From Tanypteryx hageni (lineage: Eukaryota; Arthropoda; Insecta; Odonata; Petaluridae), in the NCBI GenBank assembly GCA_028673005.1, contig CM054116.1, positions 95,810,707-95,874,706 of the forward strand: DNA of 64,000 bases, in the 5' to 3' direction. A program made the translations under genes and the position numbers. Under the pieces are notes generated by a model. The model had not been told where the DNA came from. It worked only from the letters and a program-made list of their open reading frames with translations, and ran no database searches. Each line of letters starts with the position of its first letter. The first letter of the stretch is position 1. Positions 11,847 through 23,699 of this stretch are shown piece by piece.

Positions 11847-12178
11847 TAGGTAGGTCAAACTGGCGGCCCGCGGGCAGCACGTGGCCCTTTTTTACCTTAG
11901 TGCGGCCCGATAGATCATTTTTGCCTCAAGTGAATCGTGTGGGATTTCGTACAAATGCTTTATTTTAGCTAAATGGAGATGATATTTTTCTCATAGTTAA
12001 CGAATGACAATATAACGCATTTTCTAAATTATTGTTTCCAATTGAAAAACGGGCTTAAGTCTATAGTTTCAGCCTTGGTCCTCATTAAACAACTGCGGTC
12101 TTTCTTTAACATCCTTCGCTTCTATAACATTCATCGCTTTAATGCGGCCCGGACGGCTCTTCGATTTTGACATACCTG
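11847..12178. mobile_element. Short non-autonomous hAT element (332 bp)
   Basis: Terminal inverted repeats are TAGGTAGGTCAAACTGG on the left and, reading inwards from the right, CAGGTATGTCAAAATCG. The flanks TTCTAGGT and TTATAGGT form an 8-bp target duplication with one mismatch. The subterminal GCGGCCCG/GTGGCCC motifs on both sides are typical of short hAT elements. A relative lacking its right end lies at 47.81 kb. It has no transposase. Confidence 0.85.
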
Positions 12179-12189
12179 TTATAGGTGAA

Positions 12190-15100
12190 TTAACAAAATC
12201 AACATATTGCACGCGGTGTTATAGGAAGATTTGAGTAATTTTCGGCGTTATATTTTTTTAATGCCAAAGTTTATATTTTGATTGATTCAGTGACGAAAAT
12301 CAAAATTTATTTTATAGTTTTAAAAAGAAGAAATTTAATCAATTTTTGTCGGAAGTATCTCACATTTGAAATGACAATTTTTCGATTTGAAATGCGATTA
12401 TATATATAATGCAAGAACAATTTGCTTTATCGTTGGATTTTATACATAAATATGTAGAATATTTTCAGTTTTTACTTCAAGATCTGCATAATATATAATA
12501 CAACTGAATAGAAAAATCAAAAGAACCGATACACTGCCTTGCGTAAAACTAATGAATTTTTGAAGCATAATATTGAGATATCTAAAGTAAGTGTTATGCC
12601 AGGTTGTTCACAACATTTTTTTCATCTTTCAGGGCTTTCATCTACGGTAGTTTCCCAAGGAGTTTGCGAAAAATATCCGTGACGGAGGATATTTACATAG
12701 TTTTCTTTTAAAGGAATACCTATGATAGTGAGTTAAATATCATCCGATGGATTATAGGCAAAAAAGATACTGTCCATGTTTGCCTCAATATCTGACTAAT
12801 ATAAACGGTAATGATATAAACTGTTCATGGCTATGTTGAAATGATAAGGTCAATACAGCATCTTTTTCACTCTAAATAATTTGAAAATGTTATTTGTTAT
12901 TTAAAGAATTAAAATCTGCAGTCACGGTTTTGAAGATATCGTCGCGTACGTATTTAGTATTCGTATTAGAATCGAAATCGAAAGAATTAATCGAAAAATA
13001 AATAATTTCTAAGGATATAAAAAGAATAAGAATAACTAGGTACAGGCCAAATTTCATTTAACGTTTATTTTAAAATAATATTCTAAAATTGCTACTAAAT
13101 TCAAAATTGAGCATTTAATACAATAGAATTTTTAAATTAATGAATTTCTGAAATAGTTCAGTTTTGTAAATAAATAAAGACGTCCAACCAAAAGGCAAGC
13201 AATCATAGAACACTTTTTAGAAGGTTTTCAAGATAAAAACATAATTAAAATAATTTAAGGGATTGACGATATAAACGATTACGCCAATTGAACCTTGTTC
13301 ATTACTTTCTGTGGATATTTTCTAAGTTGTTGTTTTTGTTCGAGAGAAGAAGATGAGAAGAACAAGAGGGTGCATGAATTATTAATAATTCTTGTTGTAA
13401 AGAAGTAAATTATATTTCTTAAAAAATGGCATAATGTTAACCGCATGGCTAGATGCTTATTGTATGCCATTGAAGCAACCTTTGATCACACAATGTATAT
13501 GTTTACTGCGATCACAGACGAGCATGTTTCATCGAATTAAAATGCTCTGAAATATCGTTTGCTTGACTGGTTCGATAGTACTTAAACACAAATACTACAT
13601 CTTTAGTATTTTTATTCACTTTTATATTCTTGAATTCTGCAGAAATTTTCTTTGATTGTTTTCCTTTAAGGACCAATAGAAAAACTTAAAAAATTAATAT
13701 AACATAAAAACATTATCAACGATATATAAAAAATAATGCCTCAAATAAAATATTTTTTGTTTAAATGAACCGACAATAAGAGTACTTACGTTTAATTTGC
13801 ATAACTTCATAGAATTCTGGTATAAAAACTTGATATTTGCATCCATATGAAAGTCCCACCAGTGAATGGAGAAGTACATGTACTTATCTATGAATGCATA
13901 TTTCAATAAAATATAAGTTCTGGTATAGAATCAATAGCTGGTCGTATTAAAAAATAAGTCACTTCAGAATAATATCGTAGAAAATGCATTTTTGACGGTA
14001 AAAATCGGCTCTCACCGACGGCAACTGCTTTTCGTAGAATTTTTAATTTTAACAAACTCAAGGTTTATCGACATTTATTGATCAAAATCTAACACTTTCG
14101 ATCATAGTTTGTTTGGTAAATTTCTATCCGTAAAAACGAGTGAGTATCACCAAAAAATTTCAATTGCAGAGTAAACGTCCTCAGCGGTTTTTCCGCGGTC
14201 CCTTAGTCAAAGAAAAACTTCTAAGAGTTGGCTAGCTAGAATCGATGATAAAATTGACAAACCGTGTCTCTAGAATAGCCGAAAAAAAGTTTGGAAAAAC
14301 CAGAGGCGCATATAGAATTCATCAGTGTTGATTCGTTGATAATAATTCTAAAATCGTTCTTTGGTAGATTGTATCATAAGCTAATCACCCTCGACAATCG
14401 TTTTTTAATCCGTAAGGTATATTTGATTTTCGTAGCTCTTTTTGGCTACCGGAGGGGAAAAATTGTCAAATTTATTTCAGCCATAATTTTTGCTCGATAA
14501 TTCTCTCTTGAGAAGTAGACGACTGATTTATTGTAATGAGACATCTGTTTTGTAACCAATACGTGCAAATGGCGATAGAAGTTCTATACGTAACTCGCGA
14601 AGAAATTATTTTATATCAGTAGCAAAACTTGAATGCGTTTTTGCAGAACAACGTTGAAAAAGAAATGGATATCTAATCTTACAGTTAGAAAGAGTCAAAA
14701 CGAAAAGAAGTATAGTTCATGCAAAGAGGTAGATGGGAGATGTGGCGCCTATGGCAAAATTTTAGGAAACGCCTTAATTATGATGAATATTATTTTTCCT
14801 ATTTTAACAAAGAATAATCTCCCATTTATTAAAAAGAACTTTAATATTTGAGTATTAAATTAATACTTATTTATGGGGAAATAAATTTGGCGTTAATGGC
14901 TCCTATGGCAAATGCCACTTTCGCCATACCCTAGCTACGGCACCGAGCTCATGTAATAATAAAAAGAGAAGATGAAAATAGATAGGGTCGACAAAGTATG
15001 TTGCCATTTTAAAATTGATGATCGAAGGAAAATTACAGAGAAAAGAGAGGAGGCGATGATAACCTACATTGGAATACGTAAACGACATCAGACCAATATT

Positions 15101-16240
15101 TGCAGCTACAAGAATTTGAAGACTAGACAAAACCGAACAAGATGGAAAGCTACAGTGACCAATCTTTAAGAATGAAAAAAATACGATGAGAAAGTTATTA
15201 CAGCTCTTCCAAAACTGGCTGGAATCGAACCGCGGTGGTTGGGAAGGAGGACCGTGATCTCCTTTCCCCCCTCCGTGAACCGTTTCGCGAATACGTGCCG
15301 CTTCGCGTGTTGTTCCCCTTTCGAGATCATCGGATCGTGCGCGGTTAGGAAGGAGACGCCGTCCGATTCTGGCCGAAGGAGGAGGAGCTTTTCATTTTGA
15401 AGAGCGTCCAGCTGTTTATCCGATCGGAAATGACGCAAGCGGTAATCGAAAAGTGCGATCACGCGACCGCTCTGCTCGTGAGACACGGTGCTCGCTCGGC
15501 GCACTTCCGACGCCATCGTTCGCGATGCAACAGTCGTTCTTTCGCTCTTCTATCGTTACCAAGCAATTGCGATGCGAAGCAGTTGGCGTCTTTCGCTTGA
15601 ATCTTTCTCACCCACGGGCGAGATGACTAACGCCTTCGACGTGCTTTGGAAATGCCGCTTTAGAGCGATCCCTGCATTGAAAATATGGGGTATTCCCACT
15701 AATGCACGTAATACACTAATATGACTTGATCAAAATGACGTAATGTCTCCCCTGATGTTAGATCTAAACGTATAGCGCGCATCTAATACTATTAAATAAA
15801 CAACATCTAATGCTCTGTAAATTATTTTTTTCTTGCAAGAATTGCGCGTTTATAAAGTCAAATACAAACGAAAATAAATTCCGACGATGGTTTATTTCTG
15901 AATTTAAAATGATTTAGTTTGATCGCCAAATAAAACGAAGAAAGTCTATCGTAACCACATACCAGGCTGGTAGTTTTCTTCGCTGGGTTATGTGTCGAAC
16001 TTGTCTTTCGTGATGTCATTTGCATAGTTTTTTCTTTTCTTTTTCTTTTCTTAGAACGGAGATAAAAGCCATCCGATATAAAAAGCTTCCCAGACGCAAA
16101 CATAAATAGCCTCGTTAAAATAATCTTCACGCAAAAAAAACTGAAAGACTTTTCCGCTCGCGCGCGAAGTTGTCATCAAAGCACATATAGTTCTCGCCAC
16201 ATTTTTCTACTTTATGCATTATATTACCATATTTATTTCT
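12190..16240. other. AT-rich DNA; one transposon fragment and one GC-richer patch
   Basis: 12.19-14.7 kb is featureless AT-rich sequence. At about 14,738-14,945 the phrases GGCGCCTATGGCAAA and TGGCTCCTATGGCAAA recur 156 bases apart. The block ends in CCCTAGCTACGGCACCG, whose reverse complement resembles 'GTGCCGTAGCTAGGG' transposon ends, so it looks like an old DNA-transposon fragment. The GC-richer patch at 15,180-15,680 is described separately. Confidence 0.4.
15180..15680. other. GC/CpG-richer patch, identity unknown
   Basis: This 500-base stretch stands out from its AT-rich flanks. It holds an open frame of 116 codons on the minus strand and shorter ones on the plus strand. The long frame has no recognisable domain and opens inside the GC-rich block, so it may be compositional. 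A GGTTCGATTCC B-box-like motif lies on the minus strand near 15,219-15,229, but the flanking bases do not form a tRNA T-arm. An untranslated exon, a regulatory element or an old repeat are all possible. Confidence 0.3.
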
Positions 16241-16250
16241 ATTATATGTA

Positions 16251-16300
16251 CACTCATTTCCAAAAGTATTCCAACAATTTGAGCGGCGTCGCTTTCGCGG
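16251..16300. mobile_element. Possible Tc1/mariner-type terminal repeat, one end only
   Basis: After a TA at 16249-16250 the sequence reads CACTCATTTCCAAAAGTATT, resembling Tc1-like terminal repeats ('...TTCCAAAAGTATTC'). I did not find the matching inverted end nearby and no transposase is visible, so this would be a single surviving end. Confidence 0.4.
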
Positions 16301-16309
16301 CAGACTGAA

Positions 16310-19100
16310 TTTTAACTTCCATCTGCGTGAATGTTATGTCAGTCGGTGAATATCTATTCCTGTCATGCCGTCGCCTCAGCCTTCAGGGTTTATTATTCTT
16401 TAAAATACGGCATATTCTTGCGTATCGACCGGAGTTAACGAGGATTATTCCGCGTCTTGGGCGATCGTTTGAACGTACTATTAGAATACGCCATTGTTAA
16501 TTAACAGACATTCTTGCATAGTGATGATAGTGTAATCAGGTCCAGGGAATTGTTTTTTGTCCAAGTAAGGGGTTGTTGGGGGAGGGCTGAAACAAACTCG
16601 CTGCGTAATTAGTTCTAATGGTAGAAGTACGAGTGTATTTGCAAATTTCGAATCGACGATTTAATCGGTTTTATGAAACTCCCCGGTTCGATTGTATTTG
16701 CTCCATAACGGAAATAGCGAAAACTTAATTTTTTCTATGGTTTGCCCGGACATATTGATTCTGTAATAGTAACCCATATAAATCACCTCCTCTGCCAACC
16801 ATTGCATAAATATACAGTTTTTACTCATACTATAACGATAAATTGTCCACATCTTAACATCGACCAATCAAGTTCTTATTGCACCTAACTTGCGCGCCTC
16901 ATAAAAATAATTAAATGATAAACACTATAGTACTACCTAATAAAATAATATACTGCCAGTAAAATTGTAAACGACAAAATTAGTTTTTAAATATAGTCTA
17001 ATGAGTTTTAGCGACAGTTTTCCAAAATGTATAACATCAAGTGGGATAGAGAGAGGGAGAGTTTGGGATGAGGTGGGGTTAAAACCAATCCCATCCTCAG
17101 AGCTTCCAGGTCAGTGATACTGACAGGTATGTGTAAACTCTCTTTCTTAGCTGAACAGTTTTAACAGCTTTTCTGGTATGTGAACTCTTGACTTAGAAAT
17201 ACTACGACACTGAATATGTCTAATGAAAGCAAAGGAAGAAGAAACTCCGACAGAGACGATTATTTAAAAACAGCAGAATATAAAAAATGCGTATTTCTAA
17301 ACACTGAGAAACTTTTACAACAAAAATGGTTACTTACTCTATTATATCCTTTTTAATCCATCTGTAATTGGTCAAAAATAAAGAAATCACCCAAACGTGG
17401 ACATTTTCTACCTTAGTAGCGACATTACTACGCAAATAAATAGTTTTCCGGTGTATTTTTTGGATTTTTTCCCTTTACCGTTCTCTTTGTGTCTGCAGAA
17501 ATACACTGGAGGATGGGACTGCGTGTTGTAGACTGTTCAAAATACTCTCGTGTGTCTCACGCAATACAAAGAATGGGACGATTTGGGTGTGTATACAAAA
17601 AGATTGTCGTCTGTATTCGAATGATTGTTCTTTTTAAGAGAGTTTAAAGAAATTCAATTAAATTTAGATTTTCAATAATTACGTAACTAGTCATTCGTGA
17701 AATTAGTTTTTTCGTGCGGAATATATCGTATAATAAACATTTACCTTTTGATGGGTTTTTTAATCCGCTAATGTAATCATTTTGTACTTCAGTCCGTCCG
17801 TCACGCTTCCGTGTCCGACAAACTACTTCTACACCGTTCAAGTTAGAGCAACTAAATTTTGAGGAATTATATTTAGCCATACGTTCTTGCCACGGTTGAA
17901 ATTTGGAGACTCCAGAGGCAGCCTAAGCTGTAAAGTGGGGGGCACATTGATCAAGGAAACATTAAATTAGTGAACTACTTCCACACCGTTTCAACTTTGA
18001 GCAACCAAATTTTCAGAATAGTTTCGACTGATGACAGTCACGAACCCTATTGATTTTGGAGTTCGGGCGTTTGTCATTTCTCAGGATAAAAAAACATTAA
18101 TTATCTATAGGAGTCTGCAAGTACGATAGATTTTAGCTTTTTTACGTTGCTACAACTACAAAATCGAAACGTTAAAAACGTTTATTTTATTGTTATTGCG
18201 TAGAAACTCATTAAAAAACTATTGATCAACAGCTTGTAATGTATGCACATAGTAATTACATTAGGATATGATGCTACCTGGATTAACTTGATATACCAAA
18301 AGGGGCTATGCAAAATATGTCTCGTATTATAAACGTTTTAGAATCTCACGTGAGCTTAAGAGAAAAAATATGTATTTAAAAATTTATTTTCTTAGTGTTG
18401 GTAGCAGTGATCAACTATCCACTCAATAATCGCATATTTCTTTTTTCTCATATTTACTGCGAATTTTTACAAAATCTAACTTAAACTTTATTGCCTTTCC
18501 GGTAACTTTGTTTGCTATGATTCAGCTTAATTGCGAACAACACGTTTTTTGTTGATTATCTAGAATCCAAGAAAGAACAGATTACTCATGAATGAAAATA
18601 AAAAATAAAATTTCAACCTAACTTCCATATCTGGATTATCGTGTTGTAAATATCGGTAATTAAAAATTTCGTAGATCATAACTGTTTGCGATAAACATTT
18701 TTGCTCCCTTTTTTAAATCTTCCAGTTACCGTATGTACGAATATTCGCGAAACTTCAAAAAAAAACCTTCATCTTTTAATAAATTACCGTTTGTTTTATT
18801 TCTTCAATTTCTCTCCCATCTGAATTCGAATCGAAAGAGGAGGATTTTAAATACTATAATTTTAGTTCATTATCTCCCTCCATCTGCGCGCGTTTCTTTA
18901 ATCCTCCTTCTGCTAATAAAGAGTTTTAGTGCTCCTGAAGTCACTGACGAGGATATGCATCTTAAGTTCCTTTTCCTCGATTGCTGCGATCACGTTAACA
19001 CTCATTTTCTGAGCATTGCTGAGCCATCTACCATGTTTTCTACGCACTCAATGTAGATACGATTTGCACGTACGTGATTATATGAATATGTATATTTTTA
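16310..19100. other. AT-rich DNA with one short direct duplication
   Basis: Apart from the duplication at 17,821-18,019, I see only microsatellite-like GA patches (about 17,048-17,062). An open frame of 107 codons at 18,733-19,056 opens with ATG but shows no domain, signal peptide or codon signature that I recognise. Confidence 0.4.
17821..18019 (+). repeat. Diverged direct duplication, 152-base spacing
   Basis: The phrase AACTACTTCTACACCGTT with 'gagcaactaaattttgaggaat' at 17,821-17,866 recurs as AACTACTTCCACACCGTT with 'gagcaaccaaattttcagaat' at 17,973-18,019. The intervening sequence is less similar. It is probably an old tandem duplication or two copies of an unrecognised repeat. Confidence 0.65.
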
Positions 19101-19109
19101 TGTGCATAC

Positions 19110-19251
19110 CAGTGGCGCCGCTAGGAATTCACTTTGAGGGCAGCAAATGATAAAATGCTTTTTTTCCTAAGTAGATTACCCTCATTTTCCCTTTGGTAAT
19201 TTCCAATAATAACTCATAAACATCGCCATAAAATTTAAAAAATCAAACCAA
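19110..19251 (+). mobile_element. Fragment of a CAGTGGCG-type DNA transposon end
   Basis: CAGTGGCGCCGCTAGGAATT at 19110 resembles a family of animal DNA-transposon ends of the form CAGTGGCGTAGCTAGG. The opposite end is not found. The sequence runs directly into Helitron B2. Confidence 0.4.
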
Positions 19252-19330
19252 TCATTATATATAGACGTTCCTTACAGAGGAGGATGTAACATCATTATAT
19301 ATAGACGTTTCTTCCAGAGGAGGATATAAC
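19251..19330 (+). repeat. 40-bp tandem duplication of a Helitron 5' end
   Basis: ATCATTATATATAGACGTT is followed by 'ccttacagaggaggatgtaac' in the first copy and 'tcttccagaggaggatataac' in the second. Each copy begins with A|TC, so either could have acted as the transposon start. Confidence 0.85.
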
Positions 19331-20387
19331 ATACATATAACAGGAGGATACTAATGTTTAGGCACTTCCAGATGTGCTGGAGATTCGAAATTTTTTTCTT
19401 AGGTAGGGTTTTGTGCAAAACCGACTAGAAAAAACAAAAATCATGAAAAAGTGTTACAATGCGCCCTCTAAAAATTCGCAATTGTTTAAACAAATTTTCA
19501 AGGTTTATGTATTTCCAAATGTGCTACGGAGCTGAAATTTTTTTAGAGCTAGGATATGTAAAAAAAACGAAATAGGGATTATAAAAATTTTGATATTTTA
19601 ATGTTTGGCAGTTAAAAATTCTTAAAGTTTAAACAAATAGGTAAATGTTTAGATACTACGGGGCGAGTTGGAGAGCTGAAATTTTTTTAAAGCTAGGATA
19701 TGTAAAAAAAACGAAATAGGGATTATAATAATTTTGATATTTTAATTTGCTTGGCAGTTAAAAATTCTTAAATTTAAACAAATATTTAAATGTTTAGATA
19801 CTACGGGGCGAGTTAGAGAGCTGAAGTTTTTACGTACTTTTGAATGTGCTACGGAGCTGAAATTTTGTTTAAAGGGGGGATTTGTAAAAAAACGAAATAG
19901 GGATTATACAAATTTTGATATTTTAATTTGTTTGGCAGTTAAAAATTCTTAAATTTTAAACAAATGGGAAAATGTTTAGATACTACGGGGCGAGTTAGAG
20001 AACTGAAATTTTCAAGTTATTTAGAGTTTAGTCTATTTAAACGAATAAACATTTCATTGTATCTATGAAATTCTTATTGCGGCCGTTAAAAATTATTTAA
20101 ATTTAAACAATTAGATAAATGTTATTTCACTTCTAAATGTGCTACAAATTCAAATTTTGGCATAAATGTGTGGAATTATAAACCCAATGTGGAAAAAGTA
20201 TAATATTCATAAAATTGCAAAAATTAACAATTGTTTTACTCCATTATTTTTCTATAAGGAAAATCGGTCCCGAGGAGAAATAATTTGAATTAAAGAAATA
20301 TTTCCCATGACGAAATATCTCTCTGAAAAATTAATGTTTTTCCAAGGTGAGATGAAATGCTTGCAGCATGCAAGCACCTTCTACTAG
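19252..20387 (+). mobile_element. Non-autonomous Helitron, family B copy B2 (1,136 bp)
   Basis: The 3' end is an 8-bp perfect hairpin TGCTTGCA-GCA-TGCAAGCA (20358-20376) followed by CCTTCTACTAG and T, identical in tail to B1. The 5' end is A|TCATTATATATAGACG, alignable to the B1 start. These first 40 bases are tandemly duplicated (19251-19290 and 19291-19330). The length differs from B1 by only 5 bases. Inside, a unit of about 150 bases (GTGCTACGGAGCTGAAATTT ... AAAAACGAAATAGGGATTAT ... TACTACGGGGCGAGTT) is repeated about three times between 19,515 and 20,010. Confidence 0.85.
19515..20010 (+). repeat. Internal tandem repeats of about 150 bp in Helitron B2
   Basis: Three successive units contain 'gagctgaa.ttttt', a variable spacer, 'aaaaacgaaatagggattat', 'ttttgatattttaat', 'ggcagttaaaaattcttaaa' and 'atgtttagatactacggggcgagtt'. 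B1 carries the unit essentially once, so the repeat count varies between family members. Confidence 0.75.
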
Positions 20388-20452
20388 TGTGTGTGTGTGC
20401 GTGTGCGGGTGCGTGCGCGTGCGTGCGTGCGTGTGTGTGTTATATATATATA
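20388..20452 (+). repeat. GT/GC-rich microsatellite then TA run
   Basis: A GTGTGT/GTGCGT tract starts directly at the Helitron B2 3' end and passes into TATATATATATAT. Confidence 0.9.
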
Positions 20453-20455
20453 TCT

Positions 20456-20495
20456 CTGTAGCTGATGAAGGAATAATTCCGAAAGCTTCTACGTT
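20456..20495 (+). ncRNA. Hammerhead-ribozyme-like motif, Penelope-element type
   Basis: The order is GTAG (20458-20461), the invariant CTGATGA (20462-20468), an A then GGAA-TAA-TTCC as stem II, the invariant GAAA (20481-20484), GCTT, and CTAC (20489-20492), which pairs with the leading GTAG as stem I. The type I dimeric hammerheads of Penelope-like retroelements typically end GAAACGTC, where ACGT is a self-complementary stem III shared between two monomers. Here AGCT takes the place of ACGT and T is the nucleotide at the cleavage position. That fits the architecture but is a variant. No Penelope reverse transcriptase is visible nearby, so this would be a terminal fragment. Confidence 0.6.
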
Positions 20496-20650
20496 TGTGA
20501 TGTTTCTGTGTTTTAGTGTTCTTTTACGTGTGTTGCTTCGACATCCCCGGGGCCTCGCCAACCTGAAGTCGTCTGATTGGTGAGTGTTCACTGGGTTTCC
20601 TCATCCCAACACATTGTTGACATCCATTTTACCTTTCCTTTTCCGTAAGC

Positions 20651-20654
<4 letters not shown>

Positions 20655-20708
<54 letters not shown>
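20655..20708. repeat. TA dinucleotide microsatellite
   Basis: About 27 uninterrupted TA units. Confidence 0.95.
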
Positions 20709-20712
<4 letters not shown>

Positions 20713-20719
20713 ATTATAT

Positions 20720-21980
20720 AATTTTATTCTAATACTGTTGGGCAAACTATAACCTCTACAATCCTGCAGAATTTGTTTAAAACCACTGCAATTTTGAGAG
20801 ATTCATTCTGCCATTTTGAGTAAAAATGGTTCAATTGTATCCGAACATAGAAATCTGTTCCTTGAGCTCAGGAAACATCATGCAAAATATGGTTACGACT
20901 TCTTAGGACGTGTCCAAACGTTTAGCGAACACATAAACATACTTTTATAAGAAAAGATTTACTTTGACACTTTTGTAATAATCAAAATCAAATTTAATAT
21001 TGTAATATTGTTTTTATAATAATAAATAAGCTGTTTAAAATACATATAAGATTATCTGACTAATTATAATAAATTCGTCAAGAAATGTATTGTAAATTTT
21101 TATATAAAAATTTCCAGAAAAGTAAATAGAACATTGGTATTTGTTACTATTGTTGTCCAAAATTTGTTTTATAGAAGAGATTTGTTGATAAATTCTGAGC
21201 TTATACCCCTGTTAAATTTGTTATTTTATCGAATCAAAAGGAAGAGGTATTGCTTAATTCTAAAAATACATTTTAAGGGCTAAGGTTGCTTTCAGTAAAA
21301 ATCAAATTAAATAAATAATTTCCTACCTTTTTCATTGTGTCTATACATGAAATGTTTTATCACACAACGAAAATTTACGAATACATACATTTCTATAAAA
21401 TAAAAATAATGCAGGCGATGGAAATCGCAGATTTCATGGGAATCCGTAGGATATTAGCCAAGATCGTATTTAATTGATAAGATATAAATGCACTATATTG
21501 GTAATACTAATTGACGTTTTTGTTCCTAGTTAATTATTCGAGTGTAAACTACTTACAAATACAATTTGAAAATAACGATTAAAATATGGCGCCATTAATT
21601 TCCATTAAACGCATTAAATCAATGCTATCGTAACACTTATGATATCAGTTCCCATTTAAAAGCATTGAGCTCGTCGCCATGGTAATTGGCAACTTTACAT
21701 TGTTGAAAACCGGGAAAATAGCCTTTTCCTGCGATTAAAAACCGGTTAATAAGCGAATTCGACAAATATTTTAATACTGTCTTCGAAAATTATTAACTTC
21801 ATTCTTTTAGTCATAAAAACATTTCGTCTCGAGTTCGTATCTCCATTATAAGTAATTTAAAAAGAATATTTAGGCTGCCTTGCACTGAATCTCGTGCTAT
21901 TATTATGGAGCATTTAAATTGTACAATGGGGTAAAAAAACCCATAAGAAAAACATGAGGTCGACCAAACCTTAAACATTC
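20720..21980. other. AT-rich DNA, nothing recognised
   Basis: No open frame, repeat terminus or structured element can be supported here. Confidence 0.5.
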
Positions 21981-22102
21981 ACCGAGTTAGGATGTAAGGA
22001 TGAATCGTACCAAATTTGGTTGTTCTAGCTTTTATCGTTTAGGAGGAGTTCTAGGAACAAACAAACGTAAAAACATCCCAACTCTTCAAAATATATAATA
22101 GA
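21950..22102 (-). mobile_element. Possible Helitron 5' end on the minus strand
   Basis: Read on the minus strand from 22102, the sequence begins TCTATTATATATTTTGAAGA and continues with 'ctcctcctaaacgataaaagctagaacaaccaaatttgg'. TCTATTATA-type starts are common Helitron 5' ends and resemble B1's TCTATTATAAATAG. The preceding host base is G rather than the usual A, and no hairpin + CTRR end was found to the left, so the call is tentative. Confidence 0.4.
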
Positions 22103-22479
22103 CAAGGGGATAGTTGGAAGAGGAGACTGACACGGTCTTACTCTCGTCCCACTAAAGACGTTATGCAACTTAATTCAATGGCTATCTTTAATACCTAAGT
22201 GTGCAGTGAGCGCAGTCATCCATGCACCTATAATCGCACTTAACAAGTAAAAATTATCATGAACTTTACAATAGTAAAAAAAACATTTCTATCTATGCAG
22301 TTGAGCATTTTAATGTGTTTGTCAATTTTATGCTCGGTATGTATTTTTTTAATTTTTCAAACTTGTCGCTACGGAGATTTTAAAAAATGTTAATTTTAAT
22401 GAGAAAAGAAGCCGCGGTTTTTCTTACCCACGCAAATAACGAAGCGGTTAACAGGTTAAATGTTTTTTTCCCATCGTTC

Positions 22480-22860
22480 CCAACATCCGCGTGGCGTGGC
22501 TGAGATCGCCTCGCCTTCAGTCTCGCGATAAAGCGGAGCAATGCGAGGCGTTCGGCCTTTTTCAGCCGTTTCGGAGAGATAGAGTAACCCATGGGGGAAG
22601 CAGAGCGTAACGGCCTCGGCTTTGAAGTGGTTGCGAGTCCCACCCCGTTAATTCCTTTCACCTCTCTCCCCCCCTCTCCCTCCCTCCCTCTTCCTCGCTC
22701 CACCCACCTCCCTCCCACGAGGGATGGAGACATAAGAGACAGTGGAATTGTCCGCTGGAGTGAGTTTTCGCCTCGTTCCCTCCGTTTGCCTCATCTGAAT
22801 ACGCGATTGAGTCACAGGCTCAGACACGTGTCTCGTCCATGGAAGGAATGAGATCCCTTT
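22480..22860. other. GC-richer patch with CT-rich core
   Basis: A CpG-containing block surrounds a CTCTCCCTCC run at about 22,660-22,700. Open frames of 117 (minus) and 86 (plus) codons lack domains. It could be a regulatory region or an untranslated exon. Confidence 0.25.
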
Positions 22861-23431
22861 GATGAAGACGTGATCGTTATCCGAATCCTTTTTCTACAGC
22901 GCGTTGGAGAATTTATATATCCGCCACCTCACCACGCAATTTCGCGCATTGTTGTCGACCCGGGGAGAGAAGGGTAGAGGGTTGTAAGCTATAAAATCAA
23001 GAGTATCGTAATACTCTTCGTCTAGTATTAAAGGCAGAAAAGTGAATAAAGATAATTTTTTTCCTCTGAGGGCTACGAAATTTTAAAAAAAGTGCGAGTT
23101 TAGCAGGCAGTAGGAGCAGGACGATAAAAATGTTACTATAATTATTATAAATAATTTAACGGTGAATCTTTCCTTTTCAATCTATTTAGAAAAAAATGCC
23201 ATTAATCATATAATAATATTATTATTAACCATGAAAAATCGAATGCTGAAGACAAATGGGATTTCATTAAAAACTAATATTGCGTACATTTAATTTCTAA
23301 AATTAAATTCACAAAATTTGCTTTTAGAGCATAACATGAATAAGATCCATCGCTATTCATTAATTTTAAACATATTAAATTGGGAATATCTGTGTAGCTA
23401 TGGCATTTTTCATTTAACTTATCATTTAATG

Positions 23432-23685
23432 CAGTGATTCTTAAACTTTAAATTGCCGCGGCCCTTTTTATAATCATGCAGTAATTGAAAATATTAAAAA
23501 TAAGAAACTTGATTGCAAATTCCTTCATTTAATGTAACCATTTATAATTTTTATCAGATATTTTCAAAAGTTCTCTTATAAAATTTTATATTCGTGAAAA
23601 CTTCAATTTTTAAACATTTCTCCTTACATTCAAAATAATTTTGCGGCTCCCTGGGGGACCGCGGCCACTAATTTGAGAAGCACTG
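23432..23685. mobile_element. Short non-autonomous hAT element (254 bp)
   Basis: The terminal inverted repeats are CAGTGATTCTTAAACTTT and, inwards from the right, CAGTGCTTCTCAAATTAG. They are flanked by a perfect 8-bp target duplication ATTTAATG at 23424-23431 and 23686-23693. Subterminal GCCGCGGCCC on the left and GGCCGCGGTCCC on the right are also inverted. It has no coding sequence. Confidence 0.92.
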
Positions 23686-23699
23686 ATTTAATGTATTTC

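Noticed and set aside
15200..15260. tRNA-like B box on the minus strand in the GC-rich patch
   Set aside because: The flanking bases do not pair as a T-arm and no A box lies at the right distance.
15166..15516. 116-codon minus-strand open frame in a GC-rich patch
   Set aside because: No domain or motif is recognisable. GC-rich DNA is poor in stop codons, so frames of this length arise by composition.
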